From Rotaria macrura (taxonomy: Eukaryota; Rotifera; Eurotatoria; Philodinida; Philodinidae): 64,000 nt of DNA. The stretch covers positions 1 to 64,000 of the forward strand of contig OENT01000126.1 of NCBI GenBank assembly GCA_900239685.1. The letters are read 5' to 3'. Positions within the stretch are counted from its first letter, which is position 1; each line of letters opens with the position of its first letter. The notes under the pieces were generated by a model. It did no database searches and was not told the DNA's origin. It worked only from the letters and a program-made list of their open reading frames with translations. A program made the position numbers and the translations under genes. Of the stretch, positions 1-14,699 are shown one piece after another.

Positions 1-608
1 TCACGCTCATTGTACGATGGCACCTGAATATTTTTCGATAAATTTTACATCAGTCGATAGAGAAATATTTGCTCTATTCCGGAAAATAAAATTGAGATTC
101 ATATGTCATCCAGAACGTGAGTTATTGACATTTTTCTGAACATGTTTGTTTTTCCGGCAAAATTAGGATCACCGACTCTATGTGTAGATAGCGGTGTTTT
201 AAGTTTTCTAGTAGCTATAAGAGCAAAGTTTAGATTTAAAATTTAATTTTCTGTCCTTTTGTAAATTCTTCGTAGTCAGTCAACGAAACACTATTTAAAC
301 AGTAACTAATTTTCAAAGAAACTCAATTACGTAGAATCATGCTAGAATTTATTCGTAACAAATACGATTCTTCTCAGTAGTAACAATTTTAGTTGGTATC
401 ATAATACCTTTCGTTCATAAGTTCGATCTATTTTCGGAAGCTAGAAGTTTCTATTTGAAAATTTCGTTTAAAAATGTGATGAAAAATATTTGTTTATCGT
501 GAGATAAACAATAAGAAAGTTGAGTGGATTATTATGATTTTCTAATTGAAATTCATTGCTTGAATTCTTTATCGTTCAATAAAGATATTTTCGCATACAA
601 ACACTTAC
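1..608. other. No exon recognised; probable SART1 intron
   Basis: AT-rich sequence with stops in all frames. The donor at 607-608 shows that the SART1 transcript continues leftwards, so this is most likely intron. I could not find an acceptor followed by SART1-like coding. Confidence 0.4.
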
Positions 609-2873
609 CATCTTCTGTAGTAGTTGTTCTAATAAGTTCACGTTTGATTTTATCAAGAGAAACCGTAGTTGGACGTTCTCTGAAAGAAATCAACATCGAA
701 TTTTATCAACAATACACATAGAGAATAAAATGAAGATATACTTGGATGCTGATGAAATAGCAGTAGATCGACGTATTTCAGCTGGACGTAAAGATATCGT
801 TGTTGTTGTTGATGATGATGATTCTCGTGGTTCACTACTATCGATTGCTAGTAGGTCGTCAGCCTTTAGCATTTTCCGTGATCGAATTTTTTTCTTAGTT
901 ACCTTTTTTGGTTTTTTGAATTGTTCCTACGAGAAAATAACAGTATAAAACTAGGAAAATTATTTTCTTCTATGAAAAAAAAATTACCATTTCAGCAGCT
1001 GTATAAAATTCACTAGCTACTTTCGGCGTTGGTACTATTAAACTTTGCATACGTGCTCGAATATCTTGTTTCATATTATCGATAACTTTCTCATCTGACA
1101 TATCATACATTCCATCAGATTCTAGAATAGTGACAAATATTTTAGTTGGAAATAAATTATTTTTCAATGTTATTTACCAAGTCGAAAAGAAGTTTTCTTT
1201 TTCTCATCATATTGTTCAAGTAGTTTGTTTGGATTGAACTAGAAGGAATATATATATATATTATATATACGTATATTTATGTATGATAAAGAAATTCATT
1301 TCAGAAAAGAACACAAACCATGCCAAATTGATCGGCTGATTCATCTTCATTATATGCTCGATAACCTGGTGTCTTCTTTTTTGCTAATTCAGCACGTTGC
1401 TTGGCTAGTTCATTATCAGCAATATTGATATTAATCAGAACGTCTTCTTCATCATCATCATCATCATCAATATCTTGTCCTTCTTTTTTATCACTTAAAA
1501 TTTCTGTTGAAATAAGAAAATATAGAAATAAAATGATTTACAAGAAATAAACATTACTTTTATCTTTCAATGTTAAAATAACTTGTTGTCCTTCTTCGAA
1601 TTCTTCAATTGCATGTTCAACACGAAGACCAGCCAAACTTTTCGATGTATATCTCTGAAACACAAGAAAAACTGTATGTTCTAAAACAAATAATCACTTC
1701 GAGAACAGTGAAGTTGGATAGTTGTAAATCAATCCTAATTGTTTAGGTTGAATATCGAAGCAAATAGTAAGAAGATTATTTCTTTTTCTTTCAGACAGAA
1801 AGAAAACTTAGCAGAGCTGACTGTGAGGAGAAATTCATGGAGCACTTTCGTTCCAAAATATGAGAAAGACGTCTTGTTTTTAAAGATCACTTGTTGATTC
1901 TAAGTGTAGTTTGATCAGATTATTGTCATACATTACTTTCAAAGTCGTCGATGATATGTTTGAATCGTTTTTGAATAGGTATTTCTGAACTTCAGAATAA
2001 TTTCTCTCCATTGCTGTTTAACTCAATAGAAAAAGCATGAGTCATATTTCTCACAATAATCGAGTAGAGCGTGTCCAGACTACTACTAAATTTAGTAATA
2101 CCTTTTGCTTTTGCTTCGTTGATTCTTCATTTATTAAACTACCAACACCGAATTCTTCATCCATTTTTTCGAGCAATTTGGCCTATAGAATAGCAATTGA
2201 AGTTCATTATTTTCATTTAATTGTATTGTACTACATACACGTTCAGCTGCTTTACGTTTTTCTTCCTGCATTTGACGCATTTTTTCAACCCATGATGGCG
2301 CTGATTCAGCTGGTTCCGATGCTAATGTTGGTGTTTTACTATGAAAAAACAACAATCAAAATCAAGTTTACTAAGTCGAATTGCATACAGAAATTTTTCT
2401 TGTAATTGTCGCTTTTCTTTGTGTAAACTAAGTTTTTCAGACACTTGTTCCGTTCGTTTTTTCTCTGTTAAATTCGCTGCCGGTCGATGAACAAAGTTCT
2501 CATCACTATTTGTACTTTTTTTGGGCGCATCTGGGTCTGTTGGCGTATGTTCATCAACGGTTAATGGTTTAAGACCAAGTGAAGCACGTAATTTATTTGT
2601 TTCGTCTATTGAGAGTGACGTATGTTCGGCACTTTCACGTGTACTATTGGATGGATCATTCGAGCTGGATTTTGTTGGTGTTGGTGATCGAGATCTATCG
2701 TCGTCAGACGGTAAACGTCGTTCCCGTTCTCGAACTTTTTCAACACGATCATGATCACTTCGATGTTTGTCTAAATAGAAGTAATAAATGACATGAATGT
2801 ATTGTAACACAAGAAATTATTTAAAATACGTACGCTGTTTTGAACTTTTTTCCTTTTTCGTATTTGAAACCAT
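609..2873 (-). CDS. SART1: SART1 (U4/U6.U5 tri-snRNP-associated protein 1), 3' part missing
   Basis: SART1 is a nuclear scaffold of the U4/U6.U5 tri-snRNP needed for spliceosome activation. Minus-strand exons, 5' to 3': 2834-2873, 2389-2770, 2239-2338, 2102-2182, 1558-1654, 1319-1503, about 1162-1235, 988-1121, 742-926, 609-679. The start is the ATG at 2873 (MVSNTKKEK). The N-terminus is basic and Arg/Ser-rich (DDDRSRSPTP). Family landmarks in order are LSIDETNKLRASLGLKPL, AKLLEKMDEEFGVGSL, SLAGLRVEHAIEEFEEGQ, an acidic run of Asp then EEDVLININI, LLEQYDEKKKTSFRLG, ASEFYTAAEM, and FKKPKKVTKKKIRSRK followed by ADDLL. All follow the order known for animal SART1. The last exon (609-679) ends in phase 1 at a clear donor, and I found no continuation in the remaining 608 bases, so the C-terminal third lies beyond the window or behind a long intron. 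Exon joins fit by frame; the 71-nt exon at 609-679 is the least certain. Confidence 0.88.
1248..1269. repeat. (TA)n microsatellite in a SART1 intron
   Basis: Interrupted TA dinucleotide run inside the intron between the exons at 1162-1235 and 1319-1503. Confidence 0.7.
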
Positions 2874-5800
2874 GATTTCTGATGATAAGCGTTGACGAAA
2901 TGAAAATATAGTTTTGCTATTGTTTATTAGGTAAGATTGATGAAAAAGTGTTTCGTTTGTGCGAATACCATAGGAGAATGACAACTAGAAAAAAATACCT
3001 CTAAGGATTAGGGCGCTAACAATTAATTTGAGCACAGTGTTGGCTGTCGACATCTGTTGATATTTTTGATGTGTCCATATGCGACAAGCAATATGAGTAC
3101 TTGATTCAATTTCGTAAGAATACATTATGAGAAAATAATTGATTATATTATTCCGTACATACAACGTTCCGAATTCTTTTAATCATGTACATAGTAAATG
3201 CTTGACTGTGTAACTACAAGGAATCAGACGTCCACTGAGTTTGTTGTGAATAGTGTGGTTTTTACAGATTTTCGTAATAAATCGCGGTAAACTTCTTAAT
3301 AGTTTTCTGAACCGAGTATCTTTATAACAAACATGAGACGAATCGATCGAGATGGCGGCAGTATCAATGATGATAAACATCGAATTATTTTTTAAAGTCC
3401 TTACATGATAAGAAAAATAGACCCGTGCTAGAACTTGCTCTATTGAATAAAAACGAAAATTTTTGTTTTGTTCTAGAGTGATCACTTCGAGTATCGTATC
3501 CTATATTTCTGTTATCGAATTGTACAGTAGGCACACTTATAGGTGTGTTTTTAAGAAGTTTTAAGAGCGTTTACTGGATGTATGGCGTCGCACAGATATG
3601 AGCCAAACTACTCAAAGAATTTTGGTATTAACATTCGAACAGAGGTTAATAGTAAAACAAAAGACGGCTACAAATAAATAATCTAATATCAGAGTGTTTC
3701 TCAAGAACGAAACGAATTTATTCAAGGAATATTCTCGTTCTCACACCAAAAAATTGCTGAATAGTTTTATGTGGGCCGAAACTGAAGCACACGGTTTTGC
3801 TCATGTTTATTTCTGACATTTGCTTCCAAGGTGCCTTATCTCTTTGTACTGTTGCTGAGCACCATTATTCTGATGATGATGAGGAAGAGGTGGATGTGTA
3901 AGTATGATCCCAGAACAGATTTTTTTCTCATTATTCCAAGTTCTCGATAAGTGTCAAATCGAGGAAAATCACAAGAGAAAGATTATGCGAAAACTGCTTT
4001 CTCTCAGATAAAAACCGTGATCGTAATCGTAAGTAAAAATTTCCTTGTTTTTCACTTTCAAAAAACGTATATGAATTGTTTTTGATATCCGATTGTTCCA
4101 GTCTACAACTTGTACTTTCTTTAGGCTGTAAACTGCTGTTATCGCTTAATAATATTCGTTTGAAACTATCTCATTTAACTTGTTATTATTAAATCATGGA
4201 TTTCATCACGCGATCTTAGAATCATGGAATGAACTTAACTCGTTCAATTTTATATTCATGAGAAAAGAAAATCAAATGTAATTATGCAGTTTCATCAACG
4301 TCATATTTCCTGATATAACACCGTTCGTTTTTTGCCATGCCCCGTCATAGAAATGCTGAAATTATGATATTAGATGATTCCAATAAATAGAATGGGTAGA
4401 GATATAGAAAATCAGGAAAAAAGATTCATACACTTCATCATAGTCATATCTAGATATTGGTAGAAGGTCTCAAATTAATAAGCAGAGTCTTAATGAAATC
4501 ATCTTTTATTAAAATAACAACAAGAAACCTGAAATTCTATCAGCATAATAAGTTGGATGAATGAATTCTTGAATAGCACGTATTATTACGCTTTATTTGT
4601 TGTCTATCATATAACACTTCTGTATTAAATAGATATGTATGTACTTCGTATTAAACTTCTAATTTATTGCACAAATTGAGCAACCATTTATCATCGAGAG
4701 GTGTGTAATAAAATTTTTATGCTACAGAAACTTTCAACCATCACATTATTGAATTTATTAATGATATGTGAGTATTTGCTAGACGTCTACTCATTCAAAT
4801 AACAGTAGGTAGAATCTGGTTCTACTTTCCTAAAATTTTGAAACCTCTCCATCCATCTACTCATGCTCTTATATATTCAAAAATACAATTTAAAAAGAAA
4901 AGACTCTTTCACTAACACCAGCTTAGTTCGTAATAGATCTAAGTAGCACTCAAATACAATAGTTATGCTTTAGAAGCAAGTATGGCTGACTATTTCCGGA
5001 GGGTGTGAACTATATTTCTCATAAATTTCATTCATTTTATTTACTCATATTTGCGTGTATGTATTAAATTCATTAATCAAAATTGTCAACCATGTTGATT
5101 AACACAGTCATATTGATAATTCATCGATCTTACTCAGTACTCAAATAATATCAATCCGATGAATACAATGGATGACTTCGACATTGATATTCAGATATAT
5201 GTACACTTAATAATATAGTAGAACATGATTGAATCAAGTAGTCTGTAGTATTGTATTCACTGATGGTGAACTGGTTTGTGGGTAGTATCTTAAATTTACT
5301 TGATAAGATTTCTTGAATAAACAAGAGTTGCGGTCATCTGAAGATCACTTTGGTAAATAAGGAGACTTTCGACTAAACAAATTCTCCAACCAGTTTCTTG
5401 AAGCTGCTACTTTCCTTTGTGCTATGGTGACTTCTTGATTTTTCGTTCATCTTACCTCTTCATAAAACAGATCATCTTAAGAAGAGAACGGATTATAAAA
5501 AGATATTTTTGTTTTAAATTACAGTGATAAAATTCATTGAATTTTTACTGTCAAACTATTCTTTTTAGATTCACTGGGAATACAAGAAAATTGTTCGAAA
5601 TTTTCTATTAAAGACATGTAACCGTGACTCGTATTCTAACTATATACATTTGTTGAAACACGTACTATTGAAGTTTACTGTATTGCAAAGAATTATAATT
5701 CTTTCGTATTGTAAAATGCACTTGCACACATGCATTAAGAGTAGTCTTTCTTATACACACCGATGTCCATTGTTTTCATATCTCATATGGACGGACCAAA

Positions 5801-8800
5801 AACAACAGAATTTTTTAAAATGTAATGTAATTCATTTTTGCACAAAATGACATGGTTGTTAGACAATATTTAATGTTTATTTGATTTATTTATCAGATGA
5901 CTATTGCGGATTATTGTAAAACTTTCATCCTAAAAGAGCAATAAACGATAGAATAATGTCATGTCTTTACTATTAAGAATAAATGAATTAATAAATTTCT
6001 TTCTTTCTTCTCTTCTTATGTTCGTCTAGATCATCGACTGATTTCTCATCCATATTTCATTAAATCAATTCTCTATCATTTGTGTTGATTTCATAAATAG
6101 GCAGTTCCGATGAGAACACGTATCGTATCCGTTGCGATAGTAGTTAATCACATAGTTTAGCTTCATTCATCTAAGATTAATAGATAAGTGTTATTTTAAT
6201 AAGGAATTCATGTTATATTTCAAGTTTGACTTATACAAAGCAAATAACTATAGATTGTCATTCTCTCGATACTTAGTTTAATTTAAAAAAAAGCAATTTC
6301 GAAAGAAAAGTGACAATCCTAGAAAGAAAGGTATGTCTAAAATTTTGTTCTCTTTGAAAAACAGCTGTATTTCTTATGCTACCATACATATTTTATTGAG
6401 AAGTTTACTTTCCGCAAGCAAACTAACTAAAAATCATAAAGACAGATACTGAAAACGCTATCGGCATATCTATTGGTAGAAAACCTATTGGCCTACGTTT
6501 CGTCATCATGGAAATAATGTCATGAAAGGAAGAATTTTATTAGTATTTTGCAGTCTAAGACGATAAAAACGGCTAGGTATATATAAAATTATTAACTGCA
6601 AATAAAACTACAATATATAATAGTCATGAATATCGATATAAGAGAAACGAGATTAAAACGTATTAAACTACGTACTATTAGATTATGAAAAATGCTGTTT
6701 TTTACAAAAAGCTTTTTTTTAGCAATATTAGTATGAAAGATGATGAAAACGGATTCTTATACGAAACGAAGCTCTTAGAAAAATGATTTGAAATAGAGTA
6801 TATATACATATGTATAATTTTTAACTGATGAATTCTTCAGATCAGAAGTGGGTATTCTTTTGGTTATCTTCGAGTTTTAAACTACGTGTTTATTCAAGTC
6901 TTGTAAATACAACGTGTAACACGATCAGGATCAAGTTCATCAATGAATACATCATGAATACCCCATGAAAATTTAGTCAATCTGTTAACATTCGAAATTT
7001 TTTATTCTATCATTCATTTTGACTTTGTTTCCCACTAACAATCGATTATGTTAATCGAAATTTAACCATGAACCATCATCAAACAAGGAACATTCGCGTA
7101 GTACTAGTGTTCGTACTGACGTGTAAAAAATAAGAAGCACTTTTTTCAATGTTTTCTCTATGATTTTGATGTATTTTCATCATTCCAATGTCTTTTTTAA
7201 CATGAGTTACTAATATATGAAGTACTTCATGAATATCTTAGTGCTTTAAATAAACAATGAGTTTTAACAGATATATTTTTTCATTGATAAAGGACATTTT
7301 CTAGATTGATTCTCAACATAATTATTCATATTTTGAATGAATCGACCTCAAGTCACACAACAAAATCTATGCCGACTGACATGGTAGAACTTCAATTGAC
7401 TCTAAATAAATTATGAAATTTCTTTTGTTTTTCTTTCAGATTGGTAAATATTTATCAATCAAGCCTATTCTACTAATATTTCATTAGAACTTAAAATCAT
7501 GTGCAAAAATTAATAAAATAGAAAGGATGTGACTTATTTCCTTTTACTTTGATTAGTGAATCTTCATTACTTGATTTGACAAAAATACTTCTCGTTTCTT
7601 TAACAACATACTATTGTTTGATGCAGAACGATGAACAATGAAAATGCACATAAACAAAAAAAAAAGAAATCTATTTTATATTCGTACATTACTATTTGCT
7701 ATTAGACTTTTTCTCAGTCTATTTTAATACTTGGTACGGAACAGCTATAGTGTTGAATCACGCACAAAAAATGTCTAGGTACATAGATGTAATCGAGCTT
7801 ATCGGTTGAATGCTAACTAACCATCTAGTTACATAGTATAACTATGTTAAACATGAATAAATCATTGAAACAATTCTCTATTAATAATTAATGTTCTTTA
7901 GTGAGAATTTTCTTTTTGTAACTAATTTTCTTCGCAATCAGACACATAGTAATCTATGAATGATAACTTTAATCTAATGTCGAATGGTTTGTGAGTTTTT
8001 ATTTTAGAAAATTCTCAGATCACATATTGATTATGTATGAATCAAATAATAAAACTGAGATATTGATCATATTCAAAATAAAGATGGATCAATTGTTTGA
8101 ACTACTTGGAATATTTCTATTTTGACCTGTTCTCACCCCCGCTCCATCTTTAGATAACACAATCAGTTGAAAACATCTGAAAAATTTAAGATATATCCTT
8201 ATTCCAATAACTGTACTTGATCATCTTCGTTCTTGAACGATGGGCAAATATTTGTTTTAATGTGACTAGTGCAATAATATAAAATTTAAATAATCTCGTG
8301 CTGTCTGACTTGCACAATTTGAAAACATATTCAATTCGTTAAAAATGTAAATACAGTAACAAAAACGCTATATCTTCCTTTGAATTCCAGTTACTGACGT
8401 TCCATGATTATGATTTCTGATTACTAGTTTTAATCATTATTTTTCCATCTTCAACGTTTGTATGTTAAGCTTCTCATCATTCATGAGTTTTCATCTTATT
8501 TCTTTTTTCATTAGCTTTTCATCACTTACGCTGTTTTTTCACAACCAAAGTATACTATTTTAGTAAGAAGTTTATCAACGATGCTTCTAACTGTTATTAA
8601 AAAAACTTACAAAAAAATTGTACCATCTACAATATATATATATTCATCTATCAACAAAAACCTATTATCAATTTTACAAGTATTTCTCGCCTATTGTCGT
8701 CTAGAACTAGACCATAATAATAGTAAGCATAATTTATATTGAAGACTCTTGTATATTTGAAAATAATAATTCAGTTAAAAGTACCTCTTCATTTATAATA

Positions 8801-10008
8801 GCCCATCTAATCTAAATAAAAGCTATTTTTCGAATGCACATATACCTTGAATCTTGATTTCTAGAGTACCAGTATGAGATTGTAAAAGTAAATATATCAT
8901 TACTATGATACGAGATACGTGTAATTTGGCAATCAAAGATACTGATGATGAGTTGTAAATATATGATCAAAGCAAGTTTTTTTGCACGATCTAAGATTTT
9001 CAATCAGGTAGAATAAACTAAATAAAATCATTGATGGAAGAAGCATGATGACATGAACATATTCGAAATAGGATATTGAATTATTCAATAAACTCCAAGA
9101 ACTCACATGAAATTTTTAGAATCAACACATGTGTAATCATCCATTCGCTTTTGGATATATTCTTTTGTTTCTTTGTTTAGTTTTGCATGAAGTTATAAAG
9201 TTGAGTGTTAATTCAAATTGTTTGGAAGATTACATGCAACTATATATTTTTATTCTTTTTCACATATTATAATTCATTGAAACCTCGGAGGAGTTCTAAA
9301 AAATGCATGTTTCTTTGACACAAAAAACAAATTTATAGATTACGATGTCATCATTTAAAATTGTTTAGGGTATCATGTCAATATATACTCTACTAGCTGT
9401 TAGTCAGATGTTATATTTTTTTTCTTTGTATTATTAATACATACACATATGGCTACTTTTCTTGATTACTTATCCTTTTTACCATTTTTTTTTGTCGTGT
9501 TATTATTAGAGAAAAATCCATTCATGTAAAAAGAGAAAAGATGAGAAGAGAGAAACTCTTCAATTTTTTTAGCTCATAAGAAAACGGCATTTTTATAGTT
9601 TGCTGAAAAAAGAAAGCCAAATAACACAAGTGAGTTTTCTTTTTTGTTCAAGTGAAGTCTCAAATAAAATTCTCATGATATAGAATAAGTTGATGTAAAA
9701 GCAATTACAGGCATTTGAGGACGACGATCTTTTCTTAACTACTACAAGGCATTGTCTCAATACATAAAAAATGAGTACCATTATTTTTCAATAAATTGTA
9801 TATAGATTATTCATAGATTGTACATCTCCCCTTACTATTGAACTATAGAAATTCAATAGCATATGATGGGTCGTTTTCTTTTCTATCTATGAGATTAATT
9901 TTTTCAATGTCAATGTGTTTTTTGACTTGAGAATCAATCTCTTTTGCTTTTTCTAGACTTACAGTTGAACTGTTTTTTCTACACCCAAACAAAACAATAT
10001 TATCATCA
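2874..10008. other. 7.1-kb gene-poor region
   Basis: I see no convincing gene on either strand. Open frames are short and lack splice support; the longest, about 100 codons on minus near 3183-3485, resembles no family. The interval between SART1 and the neuropeptide gene presumably holds both promoters. SART1 has a candidate acceptor (cttatcatcag) two bases before its ATG. Confidence 0.5.
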
Positions 10009-10471
10009 ATGCAATTATTCGCTATTGTATCAATCACACTAGGTAAGATATATAAATACATATATATGTAAGTAGATATAAATAAAATCTCGCTCTCCCT
10101 GTATCATTCATTCAGTTGTACTGTCTGTACATTTTGTAAAAGCGGTGCCCTTAAACTCCGACTCATCGGACGAAATAAGTTCACGAATTGACGATGAAAC
10201 TAAATTAATTGATGACGAACCAATATTATCAAAACGAAAATTGCCGTTGGAAGGTATTCTGATCGGTCGTCGTGCCTTTCCCACTGATGAAATTATATTC
10301 CGGAAACGTGCTTATCCAACAGAAGGAATTTTACTTGGAAAACGTAATTATCAAATGGAAGGTATTTTACTTGGCAAACGTGCATATCCGACTGAAGGAA
10401 TACTTCTGGGAAAGCGAAATTTTCATATATTCGAACCCAAAACAGTCATTGATAATGACAGCGAAAATTAA
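10009..10471 (+). CDS. Neuropeptide precursor with repeated EGILL-amide-type peptides
   Basis: Two exons, 10009-10042 and 10116-10471, encode 129 residues; the 73-nt intron has GTAAGA and TTCATTCAG ends. The splice restores a signal peptide, MQLFAIVSITL then VVLSVHFVKA, with likely cleavage after residue 21. An acidic spacer (22-50) is followed by basic sites and short peptides: KLPLEGILIG-RR (53-64), AFPTDEIIF-RKR (65-76), AYPTEGILLG-KR (77-88), NYQMEGILLG-KR (89-100), AYPTEGILLG-KR (101-112), then an acidic tail starting NFHIFEPK. Four peptides end in Gly before the basic pair, so C-terminal amidation is expected (consensus x-[LYF]-P-x-E-G-I-L-[LI]-NH2). AFPTDEIIF has no Gly and should be a free acid. 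The three EGILLG-KR copies use different synonymous codons, which points to selection on the peptides. This layout is diagnostic of a secreted peptide-hormone precursor. I do not recognise the family, and its receptor is unknown. Polyadenylation-like AATAAA motifs follow near 10600-10630. Confidence 0.88.
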
Positions 10472-11073
10472 CTGTCATTGAACACAAAAAGAAGAAATGA
10501 AATGGAAAACGTAATTCTTATTTTCTCTAAGTTACTATTTATCTTTTTACATTGTTCAAATATTATAATACATTTGAATACCATGTAACCTATAAAAAAA
10601 TAAATGAATAAAACCGAATAAAATCAATAAATAAAGTTAATTCGATTTTTATTTCTTTCGTACTTCATGTTTCATTGTTTCAGCAGAAATACTGAGACAT
10701 CGAGCATACAACAGAGGAGATGAACGAAAAAATAGTTAGAGCTACAACATGATGATGATGATTTAAAAAATATCATAATTTATTGAATTGTTTAAGATAT
10801 ATATATATATATATGCATACGTTTATATATAAATATTCTCAATAGGTTAGTAGTAAATCCGCTTTTTTTATTAATGTCGATTAAAATCAAGATGAAACCA
10901 AATTGAATAAAGAGGAGATGATGAAGAAATCTTTTGTTTTTACAATGAACGATAGAACGAAAAGGAAATAGACAAACAAATAGAAGCAGACGAAGAAACA
11001 ATATGTGAAAGAATACACAGCAACGAGAGACGTCACCGAAAGAAGATTTTATATTCAACATTCAACATTGACT
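10472..11073. other. Convergent intergenic region, neuropeptide gene and VPS4 A
   Basis: Holds the 3' ends of two convergent genes, several AATAAA-like signals (10600-10635) and an (AT)n run at about 10797-10814. No gene seen. Confidence 0.5.
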
Positions 11074-12949
<1,876 letters not shown>

Positions 12950-14690
12950 CGTTTGAAATCAGCAAAAAGGAGACGATTTGACAATATGAAAAATATCAAG
13001 AGAATCGTATGATTAATCAATGCTAAAGAATAAAATCGCAGTCATATCTAAAATAACTCTTTATGAATAAGTTCATGAATTATTTTTTCATGCAGAGGAA
13101 TAATTTCGGTGGTTAATGAATAAAGAGGAATCCAAAAAAAAGTGTTGTTTGTTTATTCATAGACTTCAATCAAATTGGATAAAAGAAAGTATACTATTGA
13201 TTCAATATTGTTGAATAAAACGTGACTCATCGAACTCTCGAATTTGTACCTCTTGCAATAGTCGAATAGAAAACGAATACACCAATCTACCGTAATCAAG
13301 CATAATATATAACCTTACAGATTGGCAAAATGCGAAACAAAAATTCATAGGTATCCAAAATACTTATCAGACGGAATGCTTTTCTTTCTTGTCGTTGCAT
13401 GACACTGTGTTTATGAATCATTTCGTTAGATGACAGTAGTAGTTATTTTGTACGGAAAAGCTGCAGATGTCGTTTATGCTTATTTATCTGTTGTTCTTTT
13501 TTTTTTGTTCAATAATTTACCAAACGACTTAGAATGTATTTTACCCTGCATTCATTCAACTGCTCATCAGAACGCTATGAAGGAGTGCAATCATTTTCTA
13601 AACGATGCTGCTGCTTGTCTTTGATTTGCTAACTTTGATAAACAAATCCTGTGCAAGAAAACACGCCATGCCATGATTTAAGATTTATTAATCATTGTGT
13701 CATCACATAAAATTTGACGCTAACAGGATATCTGAAGCAAACAATGAGTAGTGTTTAGTGAACTGATTAGACATCGTTTTCCGAAACGTGTATACAAGCA
13801 TGAAATTTCACCATACAAACTAAACGCAACTCGAAAGTGTCATACACAATGATTAGAGCTCTTAATTCCATAATGATAAAAGAACTCAATGCTTTGGAGA
13901 ATTGAACAAATAAGGATCGCATACATGTATAGAAATACAGTTGATCCTGACATACATAGATAATCATGATATCACAATAAGTCGAGAGAACATCACATAG
14001 TTTATCGTTTTAACGGATCATGTTCAAGGAAGTTCCTAGAGAAGTATTTGTTGTTGTCTGTACACGACGACCTATTACTTAGTCGTCAAATATCTTTTAC
14101 CATCGTTTGTTTCATATAAATCTGATATGATTATAAGTGATATATAAAATGCATCGAGTTCTATGTCGTCTATTTAAATCTCTGCAGAATAGTTCACTGT
14201 TGACTGTGAAAAAATATATTCAGGTTGAAGAAAAGCAACGAATTTTAGATTATGAACTTGAAAAAGGATCTTGCAACATTATTTATTCGAGAAGCAAAAA
14301 AGATAATTTATCACTTTCGAAAGAGTTGACGAGGAAGTCTCAATTACGCTTTTCGACAGACAATTATACCGATGCTAGAAGAAAAACTACGATGAAAATT
14401 TATCGATTGACTTAACCGAAAGATACTATTAAGACTATATGATTTTTTCTGGTTCCTTGTCTTCGTTGGCATAATCGATGAAAATTTTCAATCCTTTCAT
14501 TTGATTAAATTGAAAACAAACTACGCACTGCTTTCATTCATCCTGTAGATTTTTCATGGACTGTCGTTTAAAATAGGGATTGCTCAAGAGAAAATATGAC
14601 TCTATACAGTTAAACAATGTCGAAAACAGAAAATTCTCTTTAAGTATAGCAACATTTTAGCCGATTCAGATATCCTATGTACGTGAATTG
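12950..14690. other. Spacer between VPS4 A and the VPS4 relic
   Basis: No supported gene. A plus-strand open frame at 14149-14415 (MHRVLCRLFK start) has no recognisable domain and no splice context; I regard it as chance or unproven. Downstream exons (7–11) of the VPS4 relic would fall here, but I could not recognise them. Confidence 0.4.
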
Positions 14691-14699
14691 ATTTTCAGT

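Noticed and set aside
2037-2405. 122-codon plus-strand open frame
   Set aside because: It lies over SART1 exons and introns on the opposite strand, and SART1 similarity explains the sequence.
3183-3485. 100-codon minus-strand open frame
   Set aside because: No domain, no splice context, mixed composition; a frame this long is plausible by chance in 64 kb.
14149-14415. Plus-strand ORF of about 89 codons beside the VPS4 relic
   Set aside because: Coding-like composition but no family, no splice sites and no partner exons; not enough to call a gene.
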